NCBI GenBank assembly: GCA_944385415.1 | Contig: CALWXC010000039.1 | Span: forward strand, 62,001 to 126,000 | From: an uncultured Oscillospiraceae bacterium | Lineage (GTDB): Bacteria; Bacillota; Clostridia; Oscillospirales; Oscillospiraceae | Length of the DNA stretch: 64,000 nt | Reading direction: 5' to 3' | Part shown: positions 1 through 8,598 of the stretch, one piece after another | Numbering within the stretch: position 1 is the first letter of the stretch | How the letters are laid out: each line of letters starts with the position of its first letter | The notes under the pieces: generated by a model | Told to the model about the DNA's origin: nothing | What the model saw: only the letters and a program-made list of their open reading frames with translations | The model's database searches: none | Position numbers and translations under genes: made by a program

Positions 1-1
1 C

Positions 2-133
2 CGTCATAAGTGCACCGTCTGCGGCCGTACCGACGCCGACTATCCCGATTTGGAATTTCGGTATTGCAGCCGCTGCAAGGGATACTATTGCTATTGCAGT
101 GACCACATCAATAATCACGCACACATTCAGTAA
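2..133 (+). CDS. C-terminal end of a zinc-ribbon protein, probably rhomboid family (partial)
   Basis: Only the last 43 codons are inside the window; the reading frame is open from the left edge to a TAA. The visible tail has a CxxC pair (KCTVCGR), a second CxxC (YCSRCKG), then C and a histidine-rich end (DHINNHAHIQ). This looks like a compact zinc-binding ribbon. Clostridial rhomboid-family membrane proteins often end in such a ribbon, so a rhomboid-type protease is my best guess, but no membrane segment or catalytic residue is in view. A strong terminator follows 9 bases after the stop. Confidence 0.45.
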   Translation, partial: RHKCTVCGRTDADYPDLEFRYCSRCKGYYCYCSDHINNHAHIQ

Positions 134-142
134 ATCCTGTCA

Positions 143-178
143 CGGCGTTTCCCAAAGAATGGGGGAAACGCCGTTTTT
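143..178 (+). terminator. Rho-independent terminator after the partial zinc-ribbon gene
   Basis: Perfect 11-bp inverted repeat (CGGCGTTTCCC at 143-153 with its complement at 163-173), 9-base loop, followed by five T. Confidence 0.9.
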
Positions 179-181
179 CTC

Positions 182-210
182 TTGTCAATGCTGGGAGAAT
201 ATACTAAAAT
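182..210 (+). promoter_or_regulatory. Sigma-A-type promoter of the SRAP gene
   Basis: TTGTCA at 182-187 and TAAAAT at 205-210 are separated by exactly 17 bases; each box differs from consensus at one position. The start codon of the SRAP gene is 37 bases further on. No LexA-type box was recognised nearby. Confidence 0.6.
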
Positions 211-247
211 AAAGAAAAGAAGTATTTTCTATGAGGGGGTATTCCCA

Positions 248-832
248 ATGTGCGGACGCTTTCAGTTTTCCGTAAACCAGTGCCCGGCTTTGCAGCCCAT
301 CCGCAGCAGGCTGGCCCAGCAGCAGGCACTCCCCTGCTGGCCCGATGATCAGATTGCACCATCAGACCGAGCGCCGGTGCTGGTGGCTGGTGCGGCGGAG
401 CCGACGCCGGCGCTGATGACCTGGGGATTCCCTTGGCCGGGGCGTCAACCTGTGATTCATGCCCGGGCGGAAACATTGCTGGAACGGCCCATGTTCCGGG
501 ATGCCGCCGTACAGCGGCGCTGTATTGTACCGGCGTCTGCATTCTATGAGCGGGATCATGCCCGTCAACAGTTCCGTTTTTCCATGCAAGACCGCCAACC
601 GCTGTATATGGCGGCAGTCTGGGACAAGCGGAGCGGTATGGACTGTTTCTGCATTATTACTACTGAGGCTAATGACTCTGTCCGCCCCACCCATGGCCGT
701 ATGCCTTTGCTGCTTCCACCGGACCGGTTGGCGTTGTGGCTGCTGGACAGCGCTTCTGTGCCGGCACTACTCCACGCCACGCAGCCTTCCCTGGAAAGTA
801 CGCGGGCCGATGGGCAGCTACAGTTGTGGTAA
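248..832 (+). CDS. SOS response-associated peptidase (SRAP/HMCES/YedK family)
   Basis: 194 aa, the normal length for the family. SRAP proteins form a covalent thiazolidine link to abasic sites in single-stranded DNA through the amino-terminal cysteine. The start at 248 is chosen because it places Cys2 directly after Met (MCGRF) and has an AGGGGGT ribosome site 8 bases upstream; an upstream in-frame TTG at 182 would bury the catalytic cysteine. The family glutamate is seen at E101 (AFYER) and the histidine at H149 (THGRMP). The conserved Asn of the N-A-R-x-E-T motif is His here (H71, HARAET). The gene is monocistronic, with its own promoter. Confidence 0.92.
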   Translation: MCGRFQFSVNQCPALQPIRSRLAQQQALPCWPDDQIAPSDRAPVLVAGAAEPTPALMTWGFPWPGRQPVIHARAETLLERPMFRDAAVQRRCIVPASAFYERDHARQQFRFSMQDRQPLYMAAVWDKRSGMDCFCIITTEANDSVRPTHGRMPLLLPPDRLALWLLDSASVPALLHATQPSLESTRADGQLQLW

Positions 833-1003
833 AAAACGTTTAAAATTTGTTATTGATCCGTTCATGATCTGTTCATGGCCTGGCGGTAAGATAAACTTGT
901 CCAAAAGGACAGCGGCAATCAGGACATTGGCCGAATGGTCTGGTCGCCAAATGCTTTTTCATTTTCAACCTCCCTTTCTCTTTTCTTTTTTCACAACCGG
1001 CAG

Positions 1004-1040
1004 ACCGCCCGCTCTCACAAGAGAGCGGGCGGTTCCCTTT
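1004..1040. terminator. Inverted repeat/terminator between the SRAP gene and addA
   Basis: A perfect 12-bp stem (1004-1015 with 1022-1033) has a 6-base loop and a T-rich tail on the plus strand (TTCCCTTTT). It lies 6 bases past the addA stop codon on the other strand, so it probably ends both convergent transcripts, though the minus-strand side lacks a clear U-run. The 170 bases between the SRAP stop and this stem hold nothing recognisable. Confidence 0.65.
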
Positions 1041-4000
1041 TAATCTGTAATTTCCTGTATCTGACCCGTAGTCAGAAAATACAGAACTTTTCGCCGTACC
1101 GGCATTTGATAAATGCGGCTGATGGCCATGGCATAGGTTTGCAGCTGACGGGCATAGACAGCGGCCCGTTCGGCCTCCCGTCCCGGCTGAACGCGGTCGG
1201 TCTTAAAATCGATAACGGTAATACCATCCTCTTCCAGCAACATACAGTCAATGACACCCTGGAGCATCACCTGTTCCCCGGCAGCGATCGGATCATAAAT
1301 CGTGCCGTCCACCAGCAGGGAGAATTTCAGCTCCCGCACCACCTGTGGACAATGCAAAATCTGTTGTCCCAACGCAGATTGAAACAGCTGTACCATATGG
1401 TCCACGCAAACAGCGGCGGCCTGTTCCGGTGTGAGAAATTCCTGACGGAGCATACGCTGCAATTCTGCGCCAACACCTTCCGGCGTTTGGCAGGCGGCAT
1501 AGTCGGCAAATTGTAAAAACAGATGATTGGCCGTGCCCCGCTCAGTAGGCGACAAGCCTCGATCTGCCGTTACAAAATTAGGATGCCGGAGTTTCCGATG
1601 GGACACAGGTAAGAAACTCTCCGCCTGCTCCGTTACCTCCTGGTCCAAAGGCCGACCCTTGAGCTGGGTGGCGGTCACCTTGGACGGTACTGCAGCCGCA
1701 GCGGCAAAAGGATATTGATATTCCAGTGTAGCAGACAGGTCCTTGTATGCAGGAAGCGACTGCGCTGCCGATGTCGGTTCTTCCACAACATCAACTGCTG
1801 CGGTATCGTCCAGAGCTTCCGGGCTATGGCAGCGAATAGTCCAGGGAATGTCTGATACCTGTACCTGACGGGAGTATCCCCCTACAGCAAAGAGTGCGCC
1901 CGCTTCGCTGCGCGTCATAGCGGCGGCAAGGACCCACATGCCGGGATTCTTGACCGTACCGGCAAACTGTGGCGAAACCGGCCGGTCGGCGGCAGCGGCC
2001 ACGTTGGCCAGCTCCGTCTCCAAATATTTGGAACAATACGTCATGATCAGCCGTTCTTTGGCACGGGTCATCGCCACGTATAATACCCGTAGCTCTTCTG
2101 AAATACTCTCCTGCCGCAGCTGCATGGCGATGGCTTTGCGGGCAATGGTGGGATATCGGACCCGGTTCTGCTGGTCCAGCACATTGCTGCCCAGCAGAAG
2201 TGTCGGGTGCGTCATCACATTGCTGCGCAGGTCTTCGGTGTTAAACCGGCGGGACAGGTCCGCCAAAATGACAATGGGAAATTCCAACCCTTTGGACTTA
2301 TGGATACTCATAATCCGCACCGCTGCGCCGTTGCTTTGCTCTCCACAGGGAATGGACTGGCCGTGTCGCATCCGCTGATCGAGATCGGAAAGAAAAGCCA
2401 TCAAAGTCGTCTGACTGCCGCTGTCGGCTGTCAGAGAGAAAAACTGCTGCAAATTCTCCTGTCGCCGTTGTCCTCCGTCCATAGCGCCGAATACCGCCTT
2501 GATGGCTGTCCGCTCCATGACCAGCCGCAAAAGGCTGTGAAGTGGAAGCCACTGGGCTTGACGGCGCAATTCCTCTAGCGTCTCCAAAAAGACGCGAGCC
2601 GGTTCCAATTGTTCTGCCGCCGCGCACAGTGCCTCGTAAAAACTGCCCTTTCGTTTGGCGGAACGGATGGCCGCAAGCTGGCTGGCAGTAAAGGAAAACA
2701 CAGGACTGGCCAATGCCGTCACCAGCGGAATATCTTGCAGCGGATTGTCGATAACCCGCAGAATGGCTATTAGCGTTTCCACTTCCTGGGTCTCCAGGAG
2801 GTTTTCTCCCTTGTCGCAAGTGCAAGGAATCCCCAATGCTTGCATGGCTGCCAGATAGGCCGGGGCAGCGGAGCTGACAGACCGCAGCAGAATGACAATA
2901 TCCTCCGGTCGGACAGGGTGCCAGTTGTCCCCCTCCTGAACGGTTCCCGTCTGCAATAGCTGGCTGATCCGCTGCGCAACAAAGCGTGCCTCCACACCGC
3001 TTTTGTCGCTTTCCCCATCGGCGTTGACGCCATAGAGACAATGCAGTTCCACCGGCGCTTCCGTCACCGGCGGGAACTTCCGTCCCGGTTTCAGCGATTC
3101 CTCCGGGCCATAGGTCAGATCTCCTACGTCCTCCGACATAACGCAGCGGAACACGTCGTTGACGGCTTCCAGAATCTCCGGCCGGGAGCGGAAATTTTCC
3201 GACAGCAGTACCTTTCTAGGGGTTCCTGGTTCTGCTTGCGCCTTGGGCGCGTAGGCCCGGTATTTTTCTAGAAAGATCGACGGGTCTGCCAATCGGAATC
3301 GGTAGATGGATTGCTTTACGTCACCCACCATAAAACGGTTACGGTTGTCCTGTGAAATGGCAGAGAAAATACACTCCTGGATGGCATTGGAGTCCTGATA
3401 TTCATCTACCAGAATTTCGGCAAACCGTCCGGCGATTTCCCGGGCCACGGCGGTTGGGCCGCCGGTATGGCGGTCCAACAGCAAGCGGATGGTCTCATGC
3501 TCCAAATCGCTGAAATCCATCATACGCCGCCGGCGTTTTTCCTGTGCGAACTGTTTCCACAGCTGCCGCGTCAAGGCCACAGCGCCCTTCAGCGCAGCGG
3601 ACGACGTCATCAGGTCCGCCAGCACCGCCGGTTCCTCATCGAAAATGCCTTGCCACTCCTTGAGACCGTCCAGACAGCGGCTGCGCACCGCTTTGAGCCG
3701 GGCCAGTGTGGCGGTGTCATCATAACCGCGCACAGCGGACAGACGGCCGAAAGAGGTGGGAATGCTCTGAGACAGGGTTTGCCAATCGTCAATTCCATCC
3801 AGTGCCTGTAACTGCTGCAAATTGACTGTAAAGCATGGAAGATACGATTTTTCCAGCTTTTCGTCTCCGTGCATTTGGGAGATGGCATCCTGGAACGCTG
3901 CAATCTGCGCCTGGAGAAATGTCTGGAACTGCCGCAGCAGATAGCTGCCCCACAAGGTGGCGGCGCACCCCTTCGCCGGGTCGATAGTCAACGCCGCTTC

Positions 4001-4594
4001 ACACCGGCACAGCCAGTCCTCCGGGTCCGTGTGGCACAGGGCTGCGTCATAGATGGTGTCAATGGCGCTGCGGAGACTCCGGTCATCCCGCCCGGCGCCC
4101 AGCTGGTCAATAGCCGCCCTGCAATTTGCGTCTGTTTTGGCATCGGTATAAGCTTGCTCCAAAACCGTCTCCATGGCCCGGTCCCGCAGCTGCTGCCCCT
4201 GCGCTTCCTCCACCACCCGAAAATCCGAAGGCAGGTCCAATAGATGGGCATAAGTGCGCAGCAGCGTGGAACAAAACGCGTGAACTGTGGAAATTTCCGT
4301 CAAATAGACTAAACTCAGCTGTCTCTGTAAATGGCGGTTGGTCGGGTCCAACGCCAGCCGTTTTCCCAGTTCAGCGGAGATTTTGGCCCGCAGTTCCGAA
4401 GCTGCTGCCTTAGTATAGGTAATGATCAAATAGTCGTTGATGTTTCGGGGACGGACAGGGTCACAGATCTGCCCCATCAGCCGGTCCACCAGAACCTTTG
4501 TCTTGCCGGAACCGGCAGCTGCTGAGACCAGCAGCGCACCATCCTGGTCGGTGACAGCAGCCTCCTGGGCCGGCGTCAGCTGAATATCAGCCAT
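1040..4594 (-). CDS. addA: AddA, helicase-nuclease subunit of the AddAB recombination enzyme
   Basis: 1184 aa, typical for AddA/RexA. AddAB processes double-strand DNA ends for RecA loading; AddA carries the UvrD-like 3'-5' helicase and one nuclease. Visible motifs: Walker A AAAGSGKT (residues 25-32), helicase motif II DEYQDSN, motif VI-like VAMTRAKERL, and a C-terminal PD-(D/E)XK nuclease motif IDFKTDRV. The start at 4594 has a GGAGG site 7 bases upstream. It overlaps the 3' end of addB by 8 bases, so translation is probably coupled. Confidence 0.97.
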   Translation of the reverse strand: MADIQLTPAQEAAVTDQDGALLVSAAAGSGKTKVLVDRLMGQICDPVRPRNINDYLIITYTKAAASELRAKISAELGKRLALDPTNRHLQRQLSLVYLTEISTVHAFCSTLLRTYAHLLDLPSDFRVVEEAQGQQLRDRAMETVLEQAYTDAKTDANCRAAIDQLGAGRDDRSLRSAIDTIYDAALCHTDPEDWLCRCEAALTIDPAKGCAATLWGSYLLRQFQTFLQAQIAAFQDAISQMHGDEKLEKSYLPCFTVNLQQLQALDGIDDWQTLSQSIPTSFGRLSAVRGYDDTATLARLKAVRSRCLDGLKEWQGIFDEEPAVLADLMTSSAALKGAVALTRQLWKQFAQEKRRRRMMDFSDLEHETIRLLLDRHTGGPTAVAREIAGRFAEILVDEYQDSNAIQECIFSAISQDNRNRFMVGDVKQSIYRFRLADPSIFLEKYRAYAPKAQAEPGTPRKVLLSENFRSRPEILEAVNDVFRCVMSEDVGDLTYGPEESLKPGRKFPPVTEAPVELHCLYGVNADGESDKSGVEARFVAQRISQLLQTGTVQEGDNWHPVRPEDIVILLRSVSSAAPAYLAAMQALGIPCTCDKGENLLETQEVETLIAILRVIDNPLQDIPLVTALASPVFSFTASQLAAIRSAKRKGSFYEALCAAAEQLEPARVFLETLEELRRQAQWLPLHSLLRLVMERTAIKAVFGAMDGGQRRQENLQQFFSLTADSGSQTTLMAFLSDLDQRMRHGQSIPCGEQSNGAAVRIMSIHKSKGLEFPIVILADLSRRFNTEDLRSNVMTHPTLLLGSNVLDQQNRVRYPTIARKAIAMQLRQESISEELRVLYVAMTRAKERLIMTYCSKYLETELANVAAAADRPVSPQFAGTVKNPGMWVLAAAMTRSEAGALFAVGGYSRQVQVSDIPWTIRCHSPEALDDTAAVDVVEEPTSAAQSLPAYKDLSATLEYQYPFAAAAAVPSKVTATQLKGRPLDQEVTEQAESFLPVSHRKLRHPNFVTADRGLSPTERGTANHLFLQFADYAACQTPEGVGAELQRMLRQEFLTPEQAAAVCVDHMVQLFQSALGQQILHCPQVVRELKFSLLVDGTIYDPIAAGEQVMLQGVIDCMLLEEDGITVIDFKTDRVQPGREAERAAVYARQLQTYAMAISRIYQMPVRRKVLYFLTTGQIQEITD

Positions 4595-7500
4595 GGTCCT
4601 CCGCCTCCCTTCTCAGCTGTTTCCAAAAGTCTTTACGGTCTGTCTTCTGCATGGGGCGGGCTGTTACAATACCAGAGGCCCGATGGCACACGGCGGCATA
4701 GTCGCAGTACGCACAGGCCGTATCCTCACTGCCACGGACGATGGGATTGGGCTCCACCGCGCCGTCGGCGATGCTGTCAGCCATCTGCTCCAGGGTTCGC
4801 TGCACATGGCGGCGCAGCAGCTGCAACTCTTCCCGGTCCGCCAAATCGCCTTGGATGGTGCCGTCCTTGGTCAGTTGAATCGGCAGATAAACCGGTTTTG
4901 ACTCAAACTGCTCCATGGCTTCCAAAACGGTGCTGTCGTTAAGCAGCAATCCCTGACGGGCCTGCTCTGTCTGACGCTTACGCTCCAGCTCTTCCGGGTC
5001 TGGCCGCTGCGTGGCTGGTAAAATGGGCCGCCGGGCGGGAAAATAGAGCACACCGGCTGGCTGTAAATTTTCACCATACAAAGATTGGCCATTGTCCGAC
5101 AGGGCGAAGAGATAGATCAGCATTTGCAGACCCCGTCCGTTGAGTAAATCCGTATAGTCAAAACTCTTTTTACCTGTTTTATAGTCCACAATCCGCAGAT
5201 AGGATACGCCGTTTTTCGTATAGAGGTCCACTCGGTCCACAAAGCCCGACAAGTCAGCGCCCATCTGACGCCCCTCAATGGAGATGGGGCCCAGGGGCCC
5301 CAGGGCGGAAAATTCGATTTCAAATCCCACCGGTTCAAACTGCGACACCCGCAGTTCTCTGCCCAAATCCCGGACTACGTCCAGCACCTCCTGTTGATTG
5401 CGGGCAAAGAGATAGGCCAGCCGTTCAGACCGCTCCAACATTCGCTGCAAGGTTTCATCTTCATAAGCAGCTATCTTTTCCCGTGCAATTTCCAGCAGCC
5501 GTTCTTCGCTGACCGCCCGAAAACCACCCTCCTGCCGAACCTGCGCCGCCGTCTGTTCCAAAATAGCATGCACAAATGTACCGTAAATAGGCGCGTCAAA
5601 AGACGCCTCCTTTTGCGGTTTCAGTTGCAGGCCATATCGGAGAAAATAGGCGCAGCGACAGGCGGCATATTGATCGATTTTGGATGCGGATAGCTGTAAC
5701 CGCTTACCGTAAAGCCGGGAGACGGCCTGGGATTCCAAGCTTCCGGGGCCATAGGCTGCCTTTTCCCGCACGGCGGCAGCCGCTGCCTGTACTGCGGTAC
5801 CGGCAGATTCCACCAGACCGTTCAGTCTCTCATCGCGGCCAGACGCCGCAGCCTGCCCCAATGCCTCAGCGTCGTACAATAGAATTCGTGGAACCGTCTC
5901 GTCCTGCTCCACCGGATTTTGGGGGAACAGGCGGCTGATCCGCAAAAACAGATAGGAAGGCTGCTCTGCTGTATAGGAGAGGTACAGCTGTTCCGTCGGA
6001 GCGGCCAATGCCTGATATAAAACGGCCAGTTCCCGGTCCAGCTGCATACTGCGGCCCGGCATGATTGGCAGGCCCAGGTCCACCAGCTGCTTCCGCTCCT
6101 GCTCCGTCAACAGGCTGGTTTCCGGCTGATAGGATGGAAATGCGCCGTCATCGGCTCCCAGAAGGAACAGCGCCCGGCAGCGTTGATACCGCATGGCAGG
6201 CGGTGCGCCACAGGCCACACTATCCATATTGGCCGGGATGGTGCCCACATCGTATTGAGCCAGCACGGTGGAAACCATCTGCGCAAAATCCTCCGGACTG
6301 CGTACCGTGTCGCCCAGGACCTGAAACAGCTGCTCCAATGCCTCCACTACCAGCTCATACATCTGCCCATAGAGCTGTGCCTGGCGCAGCTCTGCCCTGG
6401 AGCGGCAGCGCAGCTGCATTTGCTCCAAGGTATCAGCCAGTCCGATGGCCGTCAGAAAGTCGTAGAGCGCCATCACCTGTTTGGCTGTGTTGGACGCCTG
6501 CCGCAGTCCGTCCCGCAGCGACAGCAGGGGCCCTGCGCCCCGGAGACGGCTCTCATTGAGCTGAGCCAGTTGCTGCACCGTCTCCTCCGTCATTTTGGCG
6601 CCGTAGCCCTCTGGATGCATGTCCCATTCTGTATCCCATTTACGACCTCGGATACGCCAGGTTCGGGCGTATGTTTCCACTTGGTCGCACTGTTCCGGCG
6701 TCAGGGTGGACAGACCGGATTTGAGGAATTGCAGAACATCCTCCGTCTCCATTCCGCCTGCGGCGGCATCCAAAGCGCTCTGGACCATGCCAACCACAGG
6801 ATTGCTCTCCATAGCATCGGTACCGGACACATAGAGCGGAATCCGAAACCGGGCGAACACATCCTCCAGCACCGGCCGATAGGCAGTCATGTCCGTACAG
6901 CAGATGGCCATATCCCGGTAACGCCAGCCCTGGCGGGCCAAGTCTTGCACCCGTCCGGCCACGTCCATACAGGCTCCAAATACGCTGTTGGAACCATGCA
7001 GCTGCAGTGTGGGGGCTACATTTTCCCACGGACTGGCAGCACCACCGAACAGATGATCCGTCAGATGCCGTAGGGCGGCCGGCCGGCAATCCGTACCGTC
7101 CAGGCGCACAGTATGGCAGTCCTCTGCGGCCATCTGCCGCAGCCGCAGCAGGGTTCCGGTTGCCACGGAAAAAGGCCCGGCGGTGGTACCGTCAGTTAGC
7201 AGCGCCACAGTCACATTGTCCGCCTGCTCTAAAATGGTATGGAGAATCTCCATCTCAATGGCTGTCAGATCGGAAAATCCCCAGAGAAAGACTTCACGGC
7301 CCACTATGTACGGATGCTCCTGCAGCTGCTGGTCCAGCAGCATCAACTGGTCGTTGGCATCCTCTCCAATGGAGGCGCAGACCGTCTCCAGGCTTTCCTG
7401 AAGCAGCGCCAATTCCTCTAGTTTAACCGCCAGCTGTCCGCCGGTTTGGCGAGCTGTCTCACCCAGCTGTTCCACGCCAATGCGGGCGCTTTTCAGTTCG

Positions 7501-7874
7501 TCCAACAACGTCAGCAGGCGAAGCAAAAATTCCGGCTTTCGTCCACAGGCGCCGTAAAGCTTTAAACGGCTGCCTACGGTCTCTACAGCCCGGGCCATGG
7601 CAATGAGACGTCCAGCCTTATCCATCCGGGGACGGCTGACACCCCCATAGGCGGCAAATACCCGGTGGGCCAGCCGGGTAAAACTCAACACCTCGGCATA
7701 GCGGGAAATGGTATCGCCGCCGATTTCGCAGAGCATTCGCTCCGCTTCGTGGGAAAACTGCTCGGGAACAATGAGAATTTGTCCCGGGCAGTTTCGTTCC
7801 TGGTTGTCACGGACCCGCTGGAGCACCGCCTGCCGCAGCGCTCGAGGTTCCGTTGAAATCAAAAGTTGCAGCAC
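4587..7874 (-). CDS. addB: AddB, nuclease/scaffold subunit of AddAB
   Basis: 1095 aa from a GTG at 7874, chosen because GGAGGGA lies 6 bases upstream. An in-frame TTG at 7934 abuts the spoIIR stop but has no ribosome site. AddB holds the second nuclease and an iron-sulfur cluster. The C-terminal nuclease motif is DYKTGKK. The four cluster cysteines are seen as one Cys in the YAACRCAYF segment and the CAYCDYAAVC group near the end. The amino terminus (MLQLLISTEPRALRQAV) aligns with where AddB proteins normally have a P-loop (GRAGSGKS), but no GxxGxGK is present. The gene sits between spoIIR and addA. Confidence 0.94.
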   Translation of the reverse strand: MLQLLISTEPRALRQAVLQRVRDNQERNCPGQILIVPEQFSHEAERMLCEIGGDTISRYAEVLSFTRLAHRVFAAYGGVSRPRMDKAGRLIAMARAVETVGSRLKLYGACGRKPEFLLRLLTLLDELKSARIGVEQLGETARQTGGQLAVKLEELALLQESLETVCASIGEDANDQLMLLDQQLQEHPYIVGREVFLWGFSDLTAIEMEILHTILEQADNVTVALLTDGTTAGPFSVATGTLLRLRQMAAEDCHTVRLDGTDCRPAALRHLTDHLFGGAASPWENVAPTLQLHGSNSVFGACMDVAGRVQDLARQGWRYRDMAICCTDMTAYRPVLEDVFARFRIPLYVSGTDAMESNPVVGMVQSALDAAAGGMETEDVLQFLKSGLSTLTPEQCDQVETYARTWRIRGRKWDTEWDMHPEGYGAKMTEETVQQLAQLNESRLRGAGPLLSLRDGLRQASNTAKQVMALYDFLTAIGLADTLEQMQLRCRSRAELRQAQLYGQMYELVVEALEQLFQVLGDTVRSPEDFAQMVSTVLAQYDVGTIPANMDSVACGAPPAMRYQRCRALFLLGADDGAFPSYQPETSLLTEQERKQLVDLGLPIMPGRSMQLDRELAVLYQALAAPTEQLYLSYTAEQPSYLFLRISRLFPQNPVEQDETVPRILLYDAEALGQAAASGRDERLNGLVESAGTAVQAAAAAVREKAAYGPGSLESQAVSRLYGKRLQLSASKIDQYAACRCAYFLRYGLQLKPQKEASFDAPIYGTFVHAILEQTAAQVRQEGGFRAVSEERLLEIAREKIAAYEDETLQRMLERSERLAYLFARNQQEVLDVVRDLGRELRVSQFEPVGFEIEFSALGPLGPISIEGRQMGADLSGFVDRVDLYTKNGVSYLRIVDYKTGKKSFDYTDLLNGRGLQMLIYLFALSDNGQSLYGENLQPAGVLYFPARRPILPATQRPDPEELERKRQTEQARQGLLLNDSTVLEAMEQFESKPVYLPIQLTKDGTIQGDLADREELQLLRRHVQRTLEQMADSIADGAVEPNPIVRGSEDTACAYCDYAAVCHRASGIVTARPMQKTDRKDFWKQLRREAEDHG

Positions 7875-7934
7875 AGAAACTCCCTCCGTTTCTGGCTCCA
7901 GTGTATCATAAATCGGCCTATCTGACCAGAGCAA

Positions 7935-8528
7935 TCATGAAAACAACTGCTGCAAATCGTAAAGCAGTTCCAGAGATTTGAAGCTCAGGCGGCTATTTTC
8001 GGTATCTGTAATCCATTTCACTTCCTGCTCCGTCATCCCGGCACACTGGGCGGCCTGCTCAAATTCCTCTGATGTAGCGCTGAGACAAAGTGACGGAAAG
8101 ACAACGCACCACCAGTTATGGCCCCGGCCGGTACCGATGGTGACCCGCAATGCTGTATATGTTCCGGCGGGGAGCGTAAAGCTGTCGTACTCCCTGGTAG
8201 GAAAGAGCTCTTTTTGCAATGTCACTTTCGCCGTTTCCCGGCAGCCCAGAGCCTGGAGACATTGGTTGGCTGCTGTTTCAATGGAGGAGAGCCCCTGGGC
8301 CAAGGCAGCGCAGGGATCACTCTCCCCTTCCAACAAATTCCCGGTCTCTTGCAATACCACATCTCGCACCAACAGCTTGATCTCCTGATCAATTTCCTGA
8401 TCAGAGGCCGCCACTACGTGGAGCCGCACCATCTTCTCTGCCAGCTTCTGTTGCCGGGCCACAAAAAAGCCATTGATCAAAACCAGAATAGAGAGCACCA
8501 TCAGCACTCTGTGAATCCATTTTTTCAT
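7935..8528 (-). CDS. spoIIR: Stage II sporulation protein R
   Basis: 197 aa secreted signalling protein. In Bacillus, SpoIIR is made in the forespore and activates the SpoIIGA protease to mature sigma-E in the mother cell. A signal/anchor helix covers residues 8-24. Family signatures are RLHVVAASDQ, DQEIKLLVRD and the GRGHNWWCVVFPSLC block. The start codon lies 3 bases from a long inverted repeat that also contains the only plausible ribosome site (GGACGG). The gene shows the organism is a spore former. Confidence 0.95.
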   Translation of the reverse strand: MKKWIHRVLMVLSILVLINGFFVARQQKLAEKMVRLHVVAASDQEIDQEIKLLVRDVVLQETGNLLEGESDPCAALAQGLSSIETAANQCLQALGCRETAKVTLQKELFPTREYDSFTLPAGTYTALRVTIGTGRGHNWWCVVFPSLCLSATSEEFEQAAQCAGMTEQEVKWITDTENSRLSFKSLELLYDLQQLFS

Positions 8529-8531
8529 AAA

Positions 8532-8592
8532 AAAACACCGTCCATTATGTAGGATATCGTCACAAGGACAGTACCATAATGGACGGTGTTTT
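8532..8592 (-). terminator. Long hairpin: ispE terminator overlapping the spoIIR ribosome site
   Basis: Perfect 18-bp inverted repeat (8532-8549 with 8575-8592) and 25-base loop. On the minus strand it starts 6 bases after the ispE stop and is followed by a run of T (plus-strand A at 8529-8535). The 3' arm includes the probable spoIIR ribosome site. No sigma-F promoter was confidently recognised in the loop. Confidence 0.8.
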
Positions 8593-8598
8593 CATTTT

